Shown here one piece after another: positions 12,401 to 20,687 of a stretch of DNA of 64,000 nt. Under the pieces are notes generated by a model, which saw only the letters and a list, made by a program, of their open reading frames with translations, did no database searches and had not been told where the DNA came from. Source of the DNA: Astropecten irregularis (lineage: Eukaryota; Echinodermata; Asteroidea; Paxillosida; Astropectinidae); contig OZ020257.1 of NCBI GenBank assembly GCA_963971285.1, forward strand, positions 10,120,602 through 10,184,601. The letters are read 5' to 3'. The position numbers were made by a program, and so were the translations under genes. The first letter of the stretch is position 1; every line of letters begins with the position of its first letter.

Positions 12401-15400
12401 CCTCAAGACCCTTGGGTCCAACGAGGATCTTTCTATGAAAGACTTAACCATGAAATTGGTCATGTTGATTGCTTTGGTGTCAGGGCAGCGTTGTCAATCA
12501 CTTTCATTAATCAATTTAGATTATTCTGACGTCACCACCACTGGTGTCACGTTTACAATTGACAAACTCACCAAAACCAGCAAAGCGGGCAAGCCCCGCA
12601 CTAGCATATCCCTGACATCATACTCACATGACAATGTACTTTGTGTTGTAAATTGCTTAAGAGCATATCTGGAAAGAACAAGAGCCGTAAGAGGTAACAA
12701 TAGAAGATTGTTTCTAAGTTATGTTCCACCACTCAAGGCTATTGGTGCTGAAACTATAGGCCGCTGGATTAAAGGTACTTTGAAGGCAGCAGGTGTCAAT
12801 ACTGATTGTTTTACTGCTCACAGTACTAGATCTGCATCATGCAGTAAGGCATATATGCACAAGGTGCCACTAGATGCAATTATGAGAACAGCCAGTTGGT
12901 CTAATAGTTCAACTTTTGCTAAATATTATAATAAATGCATCGTTGATAACTGTGTGTTTGCTAATGCCGTTCTGAATACGAATTAAGCCTTATTTGATTT
13001 GTATGAGTGCTTGTGTGCAAACTGACACATGGCTTTATTTTCCAAGATTTAATTCTACTGTGTAGATAACAGTATAGCGAAGTCGCAAATGGAAGTTGCG
13101 GGAAACGCAAGATCATGAAATATGAGTTCTATGTGTTGATATTAATAAAGTTCACTGTGAGAATACAGTGAGTATGCAAAGATGAATTTCTTTTTCATGT
13201 ATGAATGGTATGAATGGTATGAATGACGTACACATGTACTTAACATGCCTTCGGAAGGGTTTTTTTGCAGTCTAAGGGGCTCTAAACATCTCAAGTAAGT
13301 CCGAAGTGCTAGGTGATGTCGAGGTAGAAATTAAAAATTAAACGAAATGAAATTGAAGTTTAATTATGATTCTACCGAGACATCACTAGCACTGAAGGAC
13401 TTACGTCTCCCCCCCCCCTTTACATGGTTTTTCATTGAGGTTATGACTGGTACCCTCCCTTTGGTTGACTGCAAACACCTCTCTATGCACAAAAAATACA
13501 CTGATGCATGGGTAGTGGGGTGGCCTTATAAAGGGCATGCTCCTTGCTTTTAACAATGAGCTCTCTCAAGTGTGACGTTGAAATACCGGTGGCAGGTGCA
13601 ATCTCAAGTAAGTCCTTCAGTGCTAGTGATGTCTCGGTAGAATCATAATTAAACTTCAATTTCATTTTGTTTTATTTTTAAAATATCCAGGAAGTAGATA
13701 TTCATTTTGGGGCACAAGATAATACTATGCATTGCAAATTAGGCTTACCCTTCATCGACGTGGATGAGCACTGTATACTCAGTGGTGAATCGAATCCAAT
13801 ATTGGATTCGATTCCGTTATTGGATTCGATTCACCCTGCAGACCCTAGCTAGCTCAGTGGCCTAGCAGGTAAGGCATCTGCACTAGTAAGCAGGAGGTCG
13901 TGGGTTCGAATCCCACCTGAGCAAGCATGTAATTTTTTTTCACGTGCTCTCACAAGCACTGAGTATACAGTGCTCATCCACGTCGGTGAAGGGTAAGCCT
14001 AATTTGCATATTATCTATTTCCCCGACCAAAAATCATTTAATATTCATGCAGATTATACTACTCGCATTTTATTGTAGTTTCAAAAGCAATAATACACAT
14101 AAAATTGAATAAATAACTGTCAGGCATACATGAAGTGATGACAACTACACCACCTATCCACTGAATAGCCCCCTCAACACATGTATGACCTGTAGGTTAT
14201 ATCAATACAGCAGCAAGGTGAGGTTCCATTCTCATTCCTGCTGGTTGGACAATGATTTGTATGGTGTACATGTACATTTCAACAAAACTTGTATCCCTAG
14301 ACTCTACTTGATGAGCGCACACTTATATTCTTATTTAGATCAAAATGAAATAAACTTAAGCTGGCACTTGTAGGAATATAAAGCAAGAGTCAGAATAAAG
14401 TTTAACAGTAAAGTACCATTTTGCTGATACTGTGTACACATGATCATACAAATTAATCCTCAATAGTAAAGCTACTAACCTTGACATTTTCAGCCAGACG
14501 TTTGGATAATTCTGATGAGTTTTGGTAGCGGATCATGGGGCACTTCTTGAGTGAAAGGAGCACCGCAGTCAATCCAGCACATATTCTATTCAGCACACCA
14601 TTGTTCCACACACTACCCTATATGACATGTAGGCACATGAAAAGGCAGAATTACTACCGGTAGTTTGCTACTTTGCTATCCAGCCACAATATAAAGTAAA
14701 TAGAAAAACAAATATTCCACTGACTCTATTAATTAATTATTATTACATTTATTATGCACCTTTTCTTTAAGTAACTAAGCTTACAAAGTTACTCTACCCT
14801 TATAAAGAGGATATAGTCCCATTCTTTCATCCATGAGGAATTTGTAACTAAATTAACCTTCTAATATAAGCTGAACAAATGAGTAACAGCCAACAAATCA
14901 ATCATTAATGTGCATACACTGTAAATATATTAAATAGTAGGGCCATTTGATACATGCTTGGTCACCAAGTTTATGATTCTCAATCATATTACCTGCAGGT
15001 AACTGATATTCATGATTGGTGAACTGGAGGTTTGGAAATCTGTTCTCAAGATCAATCTTGATTGAACAAGGGTCTGTTCATATGGACACTAGTAGGTTAT
15101 AATATAACTCAGCTGAGATTCACAATACCAGTATCTGTTATAGTCACTCAGTAAGTTTTGTTGGTACTGCTCCTGACCCCAACCCAACATATATTACATG
15201 TCAATTTGTAATTCAGGAGATAAACATGAATATAATACATACCCGTGAACAACCCACTATGTTGAAAGAGTAGATATGTGGACTGACTGCAATGAAGTCT
15301 CCATAAAACTCCTACAATTAAACACACGTACACTATTATCAGCACATTGAAAGGACTCTCACAACCAACCCTACGTGTATACTGGTCACTGTGCTCTCTT

Positions 15401-18400
15401 CAAAGGAAGATGCTAACCAGCCTCTTACTACCCTGCTGTATACTATTGGCATAATGCCCAACATGTCAGACTTACACAGCCCACATTTGTACAAATACAG
15501 GACTTTGGCAACCCTGGTCATTTACAGGTTTAAACATGTTAAAATACTGTTAATCTGTCACTATTGTACACACACAAATGACACATGGATAAAGACTAAT
15601 TCAATATGGAAAAATATGTCAACAACACAAATATTACAACTTGCAATGGCAGTTAGCCACTAATGGCAGGCAAATTTACTGATAATAAACGAAAACAGAA
15701 AAATGATGTATTTAGCTTTGTCTATCGAGGAGGAAAGACATAATTTGACTTCATGTATGAGACATTAACTGACGCCTTGTGCATATTTGAAATAGAAACA
15801 ACTTTCTGATCAAATAATGACACAGAGTGGTTACTGAATACAACAAAGTCTAGTACCTGGACTTCTCTAACAACCTCCTGTTCATCTGCTTCTGCTAACC
15901 TTTTCACATCACTTTTGCTGACCACATTGCTAAAATCTGAAAATTGATTTGAAAAAAAAAATTTGAAAAACGTGCTGCAAACTTCTCATTAACAAAACAT
16001 TGACCTGTTTTATTCAAATTGCTCAGAGTTAATGCACACAAGATTGTTAAAAATAGTGAAGTCTCAGATATTTTTCCCGATTGTTCTTATATTAATGGCA
16101 ACATTCCTATAGTCCTGAAAACACTGTGCATTCAAGCAATCTTTCATTCTTTCAGTTATCAGTTTATCATGTTTATATGGCATAGTCTTGTATCATTCCG
16201 TACTAGGTTGGCCAAGAATGTGTACTTTGCCCACATGTTCATGACATTTATTATTCTTCTTTATTAGGACTCAAAATGTACTTGTTAGAACTTCCTACAA
16301 ATTAATAATTGATTAATGAAATACATGTGCAATTGTAACTAGATAATAGATTGTTACAGGTAGTCACATGTGACAAATCATGGCCCAACTTGGTATCATA
16401 GCCCTTTATGACTGAGATAAATCATAATGTAAAACACTTACAGATAAAGTAAACTCCATACTTGGGATTCTTCAGTTCATGACAAAGCACATCTATATTT
16501 TCCTGTGTGCAGATGGGAAGAAAATGATACATACAGAAAATCATTGATGCAAATACAGAAACCACAGAGAGACAAAGAGACAATGAACAAGGAATATCAT
16601 TGATTACATTTACATGAACATGTGTGCTGAATGCCTGAAACATAGCAGCTATGGATCTATTCTTCATTATGAAAGTTCCATATTTGTTATATAAATGCAC
16701 AAAATATGTGGATACTTCCAACACACAATACGCTCCTACGCTACCCCATGTCTTAATGATGAAGATATGGAGCATAGCATATAAGCTATTCATCAGTATT
16801 TATGTCGTGTATAAAGCATTGAGTTTCTTGCTATAGGAAACATTCATAAAAATTCAAGGAGTCCACATTCTGGAGACTCGACCATCACACACATGTACAA
16901 GTCACTTGGGCATTGTATTGTGCTGCATTTTCAAAGATGATACATGTATATCCACTTAATGTACTGTATTAGAGCACATGATTTACACATCACAGTGTAA
17001 CAAACAATGGGAAGGCATTGCAGTTACTACTCTCCAAACAGACAAAGTTCATAACACACAGACTAAGGGTGTACCCAAAGCATACTAAACACAATAAATC
17101 TGTTTAATAGTATACATGGTATAAGAAGTAAAACCAAGGTGGCTAATTCAAGTTAATATTATGAATGGCTTGGCACCAGTGCTAAGATTTATATATTTGT
17201 TTAGCATGAACATCATACAGAATGTTGGTTACTTATTGCCTGGTGTGTGGTTTTTGTTTCTTTTGCAAAGGTAGACATTTTAGGTGTAAGGCCATACATG
17301 TTTCATACACGGGTTTACACTTCCAAAAAAGCGCATGCGTGAAAGTGCCTCGTTTCGAAGTCGCAATCAAAACTACCGAAGTGTAAACCCGTGTATCGTC
17401 TTCGACAATGGACGGGTTAACACTTTGAAAAGTGCGCATGCGTGGAAGTGCCTCGTTTCGAAGTCGCGATCAAAATCTAAGATGGCCGCCATGGTGTAAA
17501 CCCGTGTATTACATGTCATGTACATGTAGACTGCACCTCTGCTGGCCATGTCATTTACATGTATTTATTTATGTAAATGTTTATTTACAGCAATTAATTT
17601 TTTTCTCGCTGCCTTTGAAAGTATCCCACTTGATCATCTTGCAACTGTAAACTATGACTGTCGGATTGTGACAGTTAATACAACACGCCATTTCTCCTAC
17701 TTGTATCATACTACAATGGCATATATAGCAAATGTTTGCTACAACACAAACCTCAAGTGTTAACTACAAGTGTTGATCTACCTTTGTTGGTCTGATGAAA
17801 CAGATGCATCGAAGATGTTTCATTGTTTCTCTTGAGCTGTTACTAAGAAGTTCAAAGAGATAAACCTCTTTCTGTAAAATCTCAGACTGTGCGTATACCA
17901 TGCTCACGTAGCTTATCTGTAGAAGAAGGAAAGAAATGGGATTGCATGCATTACATGGTTGCTCTTATGGCTAAAATATCTTTTCAAATGGCCAGTTGTT
18001 GAATCATTCTTCATTCTTGGTATGGGCAGTGTGAGGTGGGGAGGGGCTGGATGGTAGGAAATGACTGACTCATTGACTCAAGACTAGAAACTGAGGGAAA
18101 AAAGCAAAATGTACATGTAGAAACACCCCAAAAATGCAGAGATTTTGATTGAGGTGTTTTCTTTGTTGAAGGAACAAGCACAATTAGCTTTAAATCACTC
18201 CCTGTTGGGTGACCCCACCATGATTATGATCTAGATGTACTGTACTATGTGTTTATAAAATTAAGTATTTTAAGGACTTTCCTCTACAGGTACGTAGCAC
18301 AGGATTGGTAACATGCCCAAAACAGAAATGTTCACAGATTTACGTATAACTTTCAGGATATGAAAATGGTGCTGATAGAAACATACCATTAAAATATTTC

Positions 18401-20687
18401 TGCCTGAAATGGTGTATTTATCCAGAATTGTGTAAAATAAAGAACGCAAACTGTTTTGACAGTCTAAGATCAAAACCATTCTTTTGATCTTATATATATA
18501 AGATAATATTCTTTCGCTATTTTCTCGTGACTCAGATGTCTAATTGAGCTCAAATTTTCACAGGTTTCTCATTTCAAATACATGTTTGATCAGACAACGT
18601 GTGAGTGCTGTTCTGTGACCTTTATCAATCATGTACATGTATTATACCTTTAACAAAATGTCACTTTGGACTAGTGCTGGGCAAAAACTGGTAATTTCAA
18701 ATCCGGTTTCTTATTGCAAAAATCAGGTTAACAGTTCACCTATGTAATCATGTGCAAGTGCAACGTGTGCGATTTATGGTATACATATCTTCTTCAATGT
18801 GATCGTCGCTTTCAGAATGCTTTTTACAATGTTAGTCCTTATTAGATCAACCATTTAGAACAAGTAAACAATGTTTCTTTAAAGGTACAATACATGATTG
18901 GTAAAGGTCACAAGACAGCACTCATACTTTGTCTGATCAAACATGTACCTGAAATAATAAACCTGTGAAAATTTGAGCTCAATTTGACATCTGAGTCACG
19001 AGAAATTAGCGAAAACCCGACTCGATTTTTCTAAAACATGAAGAATAGTTTACTTTACATGTATGTTTGTTCCAAAAATCATTCTGATGAACGATCTTTG
19101 GAAAAGACACTAAATCTTGATTTGCTTGAAAAACCAAGCATCTGATGAACCAAGATTTCCCATGGTGACTGTTTGCACTGTTTACGAACTGTTGAGTCCA
19201 TTTTCTGTCTCAAACTCAATCATTTTGTTTAGGACTTGCAAATCCTTCATGTATATGCTCCCTTTAACATCACGTATTTGAAAAGCTTGTTTCTACTTGG
19301 CAAAATGGACAAAATAACTGACTGAAATTCTACAGCTTACACTTTTTGGGTTGTTGAGCATAAGCCAAAGGCTTGGCCCTTTTTTTTTAGAAACCACTTA
19401 TTTCTGCTTGCAAAAATGGTCAGATGAAAGCAAACTATTGCTTATCCATGTTATCAGGCAAACATTATGTGTGTATACATACATTGATACATGCCTATGT
19501 ACACAAGCATAGACAGATCAAAAACAATGAATAGTGGCCTCTGTCGTCGACCCCTCAACTCCTCAATTTATAGAAAAAGACATGTTGACAAATGAAATGA
19601 CAATAATATTGTCATATTATGGCTGCAATGCAGTGATTACAGTTATTAAGCAGATAAAGCAGTGCCATTTCCGTGTCTCTCTCCATCATTGCAACATGAT
19701 ACATCAAGAAATTAAACAAACTATACATGCATACTGTGAATTGAAAAGTAGATCAAGAAAAGATCAAGCAGATACAAAAATTTGGAGGAATAAATTGGGG
19801 AAAAAAACACTAAGTAGGTTAAAGCGCACGTTCAGAATATACGCACGCGGTGACCACAGATCAGAGACCGACTATTTATTTTTCATTGCCTAATGAGTAA
19901 TATAAACTTTAAAAGGCAGATGGACTGGAAACAGGAAACAAGGAAATGTAACATCAAAATTGCACAGTGCACACAGTTAAAAATTCACGTAGGAAATCTT
20001 ACAAGTTACATGTATTGTGCAATTCTTTAATTTCACAGAGGAATCAAAATTGCACAGAATAAAATTCTGCGGTTTGCGCAAGTTTAACAGTAGTGCTCGG
20101 CTAGTAGTTGACCAACAATTCCCATTAGGCCCTAGGCCCTACTAGTACTAGTACTACAAGTACAACTATTGCATATTGAACTAGCAACTATTATAAGGCT
20201 GTGTCCCATTTAACTGGCTGCGACCGTGGCTGTGGCCGCGACGTCACAAATATCAACATGATAGTTCAGTTGTGTGTATGGATTCAAATCGTCCCGAGGG
20301 CGAGGAGGGTGCGTCTACGCAACCGAAGGCGCGGGCACGTCCCAATTCTTCTGGCTGAATCCAGTTCGAAGACGCAGTTGCAGCCACAGCCGTAGTCAGC
20401 GGCCGCAGCCAGTGAATTGGAACATGGCCCTAGGCCTAAGTAATATTAGTCAACTACAATTTTAGAACAATTTACATTAGTTCAGTACAGGCTACACTGA
20501 CTAACCAGTAACGTTTATACACTAACGTTAGGCCTACAGCATAAACTTAAACTTGTTAAAGTAGGGCTCGCATTTTTAAAATAAAATTTCTCACGGTATC
20601 TTTATCCATAAGAAGCACTTTCATGCCTGGCCCACTGTCTTCGATCATCTTTGCCACATATTGCTTCACTGCAAGGATCACATTCAT
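467..20687 (-). CDS. VPS45: VPS45, SM-family vacuolar protein sorting protein (3' end outside window)
   Basis: Sec1/Munc18 protein that binds syntaxin-16-type SNAREs and controls fusion at endosomes and the trans-Golgi. Twelve coding exons read on the minus strand: 20687-20595, 17916-17782, 16502-16442, 15936-15857, 15311-15243, 14617-14480, 8408-8298, 7906-7772, 6696-6586, 5409-5242, 4677-4519, 574-467. They sum to 1368 nt (456 codons) with AG acceptors, GT donors and matching phases. The start [20 protein letters not shown] and the segments [73 protein letters not shown] and [13 protein letters not shown] align without gaps to animal VPS45 (about 570 residues). About 110 C-terminal codons should lie left of position 1. 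The introns hold a LINE, a DIRS element and several MITEs. Identity is secure; individual splice sites are inferred from sequence. Confidence 0.95.
701..907. mobile_element. Foldback MITE of about 207 bp
   Basis: Nearly perfect palindrome. The left end AAAGGTAGGTTAGCGGTGAC is matched in inverse by the right end reading GCAAACCTACCTTCTTT. Inner arms also pair: ACAGTGTGCTCTG on the left and CAGAGCACACTGTTC on the right. There is no coding capacity. It is an intronic insertion in VPS45, just upstream of the LINE. Confidence 0.7.
1027..4286 (+). mobile_element. Full-length non-LTR retrotransposon with 12-bp target duplication
   Basis: A 3.26-kb insertion in the VPS45 intron, antisense to the host gene. 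It is bounded by the identical 12-mer ACTTGATGACGT at 1015-1026 and 4287-4298, read here as the target-site duplication. A roughly 110-bp 5' leader with a (CAA)n tract precedes one long reading frame for an endonuclease and reverse transcriptase. The 3' end is a (TA)n microsatellite (about 4265-4286) in place of poly(A). The [10 protein letters not shown] and NPDLAF endonuclease motifs and the C-terminal CPCG..H..C motif resemble the Jockey/I/R1 group of LINEs; the exact clade is not resolved. The perfect duplication and nearly open frame point to a recent insertion. Confidence 0.9.
1137..4219 (+). pseudogene. LINE polyprotein: AP-type endonuclease plus reverse transcriptase, one frameshift
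   Basis: The first segment (1137-3248) holds an endonuclease/exonuclease/phosphatase domain: QETH near residue 72, TGDFNCH near 160, then a PDLAF segment. The reverse transcriptase follows with SYRPISLL near 517, [11 protein letters not shown] near 587 and [11 protein letters not shown] near 643. Between about 3125 and 3151 the frame shifts, and the catalytic YADD motif ([12 protein letters not shown]) continues from 3152 in another frame. That part runs to 4219 and ends with a Cys/His motif ([17 protein letters not shown]). The downstream frame sits two positions out of register, as one lost base would cause. Apart from that shift both parts are open, so this copy is inactive but young. It mobilises its own RNA and has no host role that I can see. 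Confidence 0.9.
5734..6201. mobile_element. MITE with GGGTRCRTTCAGACAGC inverted ends
   Basis: The left end GGGTACATTCAGACAGC is repeated in inverse at the right end, GCTGTCTGAACGCACCC. The next bases, ATTTTAAATT and AAATAAAAG, still roughly pair. The flanks read ACT on both sides, a possible 3-bp target duplication. The interior has no coding domain. It lies in the VPS45 intron between exons 5409-5242 and 6696-6586. Confidence 0.55.
7047..7415. mobile_element. TTAA-MITE, complete copy
   Basis: The terminal inverted repeat AGGTAGTATCATACTTTGG (with one small insertion on the left) is flanked on both sides by TTAA. The centre holds the palindrome TTGATCTTTTAAAAGATCAA. There is no coding capacity. 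The TTAA flanks resemble a piggyBac-like target, but the ends lack a known piggyBac signature. It is intronic in VPS45. Confidence 0.75.
7996..8088. mobile_element. TTAA-MITE, terminal fragment
   Basis: About 90 bp of one end of the TTAA-MITE: CTTCATACCCTGTAAGTTAT, AATCTGTTCAGATTTCTGTT and terminal CCAAAGTATGCTACTACC with TTAA. It ends about 200 bp from VPS45 exon 8408-8298. Confidence 0.6.
8661..8819 (+). repeat. DIRS left inverted terminal repeat
   Basis: From GAATTCTACCTCAACATCAC to ATGCATCAGTGCATTTTTTG. It matches the right end in inverse, including the blocks CACCTGCCACCGGTATTTCA and GGAGCATGCCCTTTATAAGG. The terminal part is slightly different from the right end (CTAGCACTTCGG against the right-end counterpart), as expected when the internal complementary region stores each end separately. 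Confidence 0.85.
8834..9781 (+). pseudogene. DIRS gag-like ORF, frameshifted
   Basis: The frame opens at an ATG at 8834 ([20 protein letters not shown]) and encodes an acidic, Ser/Gly-rich protein with a short basic stretch [10 protein letters not shown]. Near 9450 it shifts frame into [20 protein letters not shown], and near 9650 again into a basic Gly/Arg/Gln-rich tail that ends by 9781. The position just 5' of reverse transcriptase fits the DIRS structural protein. There is no zinc knuckle. The assignment rests mainly on position and general character. Confidence 0.65.
9842..12180 (+). pseudogene. DIRS reverse transcriptase / RNase H ORF, broken
   Basis: Reverse transcriptase motifs in order: [20 protein letters not shown] (about 10112), then a 299-bp MITE, then [13 protein letters not shown] (10551), [15 protein letters not shown] (10652) and YIDDSLLLG (10748). 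RNase H follows: [11 protein letters not shown] (11249), [10 protein letters not shown] (11418) and [15 protein letters not shown] further segment, [19 protein letters not shown] (11658 on), corresponds to the methyltransferase-like region seen in DIRS elements. Lesions: the hAT insertion at 10179-10477, a frameshift just before YIDD, TAA at 11243-11245 where a codon before TDAS is expected, and a frameshift near 11650. The end overlaps the recombinase frame, as is usual in this group. Confidence 0.88.
10179..10477. mobile_element. Non-autonomous hAT-type MITE nested in the DIRS element
   Basis: The 299-bp insert starts CAGGCGCGGTTCTA and ends TAGAACCGCGCCTG, a perfect 14-bp inverted repeat. 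It is flanked by the 8-mer GGCTTATC at 10171-10178 and 10478-10485. An 8-bp duplication and CA..TG ends are typical of the hAT superfamily. G-rich runs (GGGGGGGCTAGA) near the left end and the matching C-rich run at the right add subterminal symmetry. There is no ORF. Without the insert and one duplication copy the DIRS frame is continuous across this point. Confidence 0.9.
11967..12986 (+). CDS. DIRS tyrosine recombinase ORF
   Basis: Phage-integrase-type recombinase that would insert the circular DNA intermediate. The frame is open from about 11967, overlaps the end of the RNase H frame, and stops at 12984-12986. An N-terminal helical DNA-binding part ([18 protein letters not shown] and the [11 protein letters not shown] region) precedes the catalytic domain. 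Visible catalytic residues are Arg in VSGQRCQSL (near 12487), Lys in KAGKPRT, the HSTR box (near 12820) and Tyr in FAKYYNK (near 12922). No stop or frameshift was seen in it, so it is the least damaged part of the element. The true start is unclear, as translation may depend on the upstream frame. Confidence 0.88.
   Translation, partial: FRQTPPFKGSPSADCLPLIGETLRKQGVSREASQIILSSWRTSTRKCYRSAIQKWIHFCSKTGTDPVRPDVISVVNFLAEEFHKGNCYSNLNTLRSAISAVTLPIEGVTMGSQPLVKRLLAGIFNLRPPAPRCSHTWDVDDVLRFLKTLGSNEDLSMKDLTMKLVMLIALVSGQRCQSLSLINLDYSDVTTTGVTFTIDKLTKTSKAGKPRTSISLTSYSHDNVLCVVNCLRAYLERTRAVRGNNRRLFLSYVPPLKAIGAETIGRWIKGTLKAAGVNTDCFTAHSTRSASCSKAYMHKVPLDAIMRTASWSNSSTFAKYYNKCIVDNCVFANAVLNTN
13288..13404 (+). repeat. 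DIRS internal complementary region
   Basis: CTCAAGTAAGTCCGAAGTGC onward is the reverse complement of the element's left end (8661-8703). The part from about 13345 (AAATGAAATTGAAGTTTAAT onward) is the reverse complement of its right end (13609-13668). The two ends are thus stored head to tail next to the recombinase gene, the template used to complete the termini in DIRS replication. Confidence 0.85.
13488..13680 (-). repeat. DIRS right inverted terminal repeat
   Basis: Reads CACAAAAAATACACTGATGC onward, the inverse of the left terminal repeat, then continues past it with AATCATAATTAAACTTCAAT. That extension is found again only in the internal complementary region. The outer limit near 13680 is an estimate. 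Confidence 0.8.
13733..14009. mobile_element. T1 element: inverted-repeat ends enclosing a tRNA-like sequence
   Basis: The left end TGCAAATTAGGCTTACCCTT..CACTGTATACTCAGTG (about 53 bp) is repeated in inverse at the right end. Between them, plus-strand 13851-13927 carries a tRNA-like segment with a TAGCTCAGTGG A box and a GTGGGTTCGAATCCCAC T-arm with B box. An extra inverted pair, TGAATCGAATCCAATATTGG and GATTCGATTCA, lies left of it. This looks like a SINE-type pol III unit inside a MITE frame. It is not a plain tRNA gene, because the acceptor stem does not pair well. It sits about 50 bp right of the DIRS element. Confidence 0.75.
17307..17509. repeat. Two tandem short inverted-repeat units (CGGGTTTACAC ends)
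   Basis: Units at about 17307-17395 and 17411-17509. Each begins with an ACGGGTT(T/A)ACAC end and finishes with GTGTAAACCCGTGTA. They share an inner core, GCGCATGCGTG..AAGTGCC and TCGTTTCGAAGTCGC, so two copies of one roughly 90-bp hairpin-forming element lie side by side in VPS45 intron 1. Confidence 0.6.
18262..18653. mobile_element. TTAA-MITE, diverged subtype
   Basis: Shares with the main family the blocks CAGAAATGTTCACAGATTTA, CGTATAACTTTCAGG, GAAATGGTGTATTTATCCAG and CAAATTTTCACAG, but its right end reads TATCAATCATGTACATG..ATACC before TTAA. It is in VPS45 intron 1. Confidence 0.6.
18879..19267. mobile_element. TTAA-MITE, diverged subtype, inverted relative to the previous copy
   Basis: Starts at TTAA, then AGGTACAATACATGATTGGT, and shares in inverse the right half of the copy at 18262-18653 (CACTCATACTTTGTCTGATC, CTGTGAAAATTTGAGCTCAA, TGACATCTGAGTCACGAGAA). 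It ends at CCTTTAA near 19267. The two copies face each other across about 225 bp. Confidence 0.55.
20193..20433. mobile_element. GC-rich foldback element
   Basis: The left arm TGTGTCCCATTTAACTGGCT and GCGACCGTGGCTGTGGCCGC pair with the right arm (CAGCCACAGCCGTAG, GCGGCCGCAGCCAGTGAATT, GGAACATGGCC). It stands out from the AT-rich surroundings. It is about 160 bp inside VPS45 intron 1. Short open frames here are by-products of base composition. Confidence 0.55.

Larger units (their letters stand above)
8661..13680 (+). mobile_element. DIRS-type tyrosine-recombinase retroelement
   Basis: About 5 kb in a VPS45 intron, antisense to the host. The domain order is a gag-like frame, then reverse transcriptase and RNase H, then a region like the DIRS methyltransferase-type segment, then a tyrosine recombinase. 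The termini are inverted (8661-8819 against about 13488-13643), and an internal complementary region at 13288-13404 carries the reverse complement of both outer ends joined together. This is the hallmark of DIRS1-like elements, which replicate through a circular intermediate and make no target duplication. The copy is dead: several frameshifts, one nonsense codon and a nested hAT MITE. Outer limits are good to about 10-20 bp. Confidence 0.92.

Noticed and set aside
12003-12986. Host gene for a domesticated recombinase
   Set aside because: It sits in the expected place of a DIRS element with inverted ends and an internal complementary region, so the element explains it.
13851-13927. tRNA gene
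   Set aside because: The T-arm and A/B boxes are good, but the acceptor stem does not pair well and the sequence lies in a repeated element with inverted ends, so it is a tRNA-like repeat.
20201-20465. Short basic open frames in the VPS45 first intron
   Set aside because: They fall in the GC-rich foldback element and have no homology that I can see.
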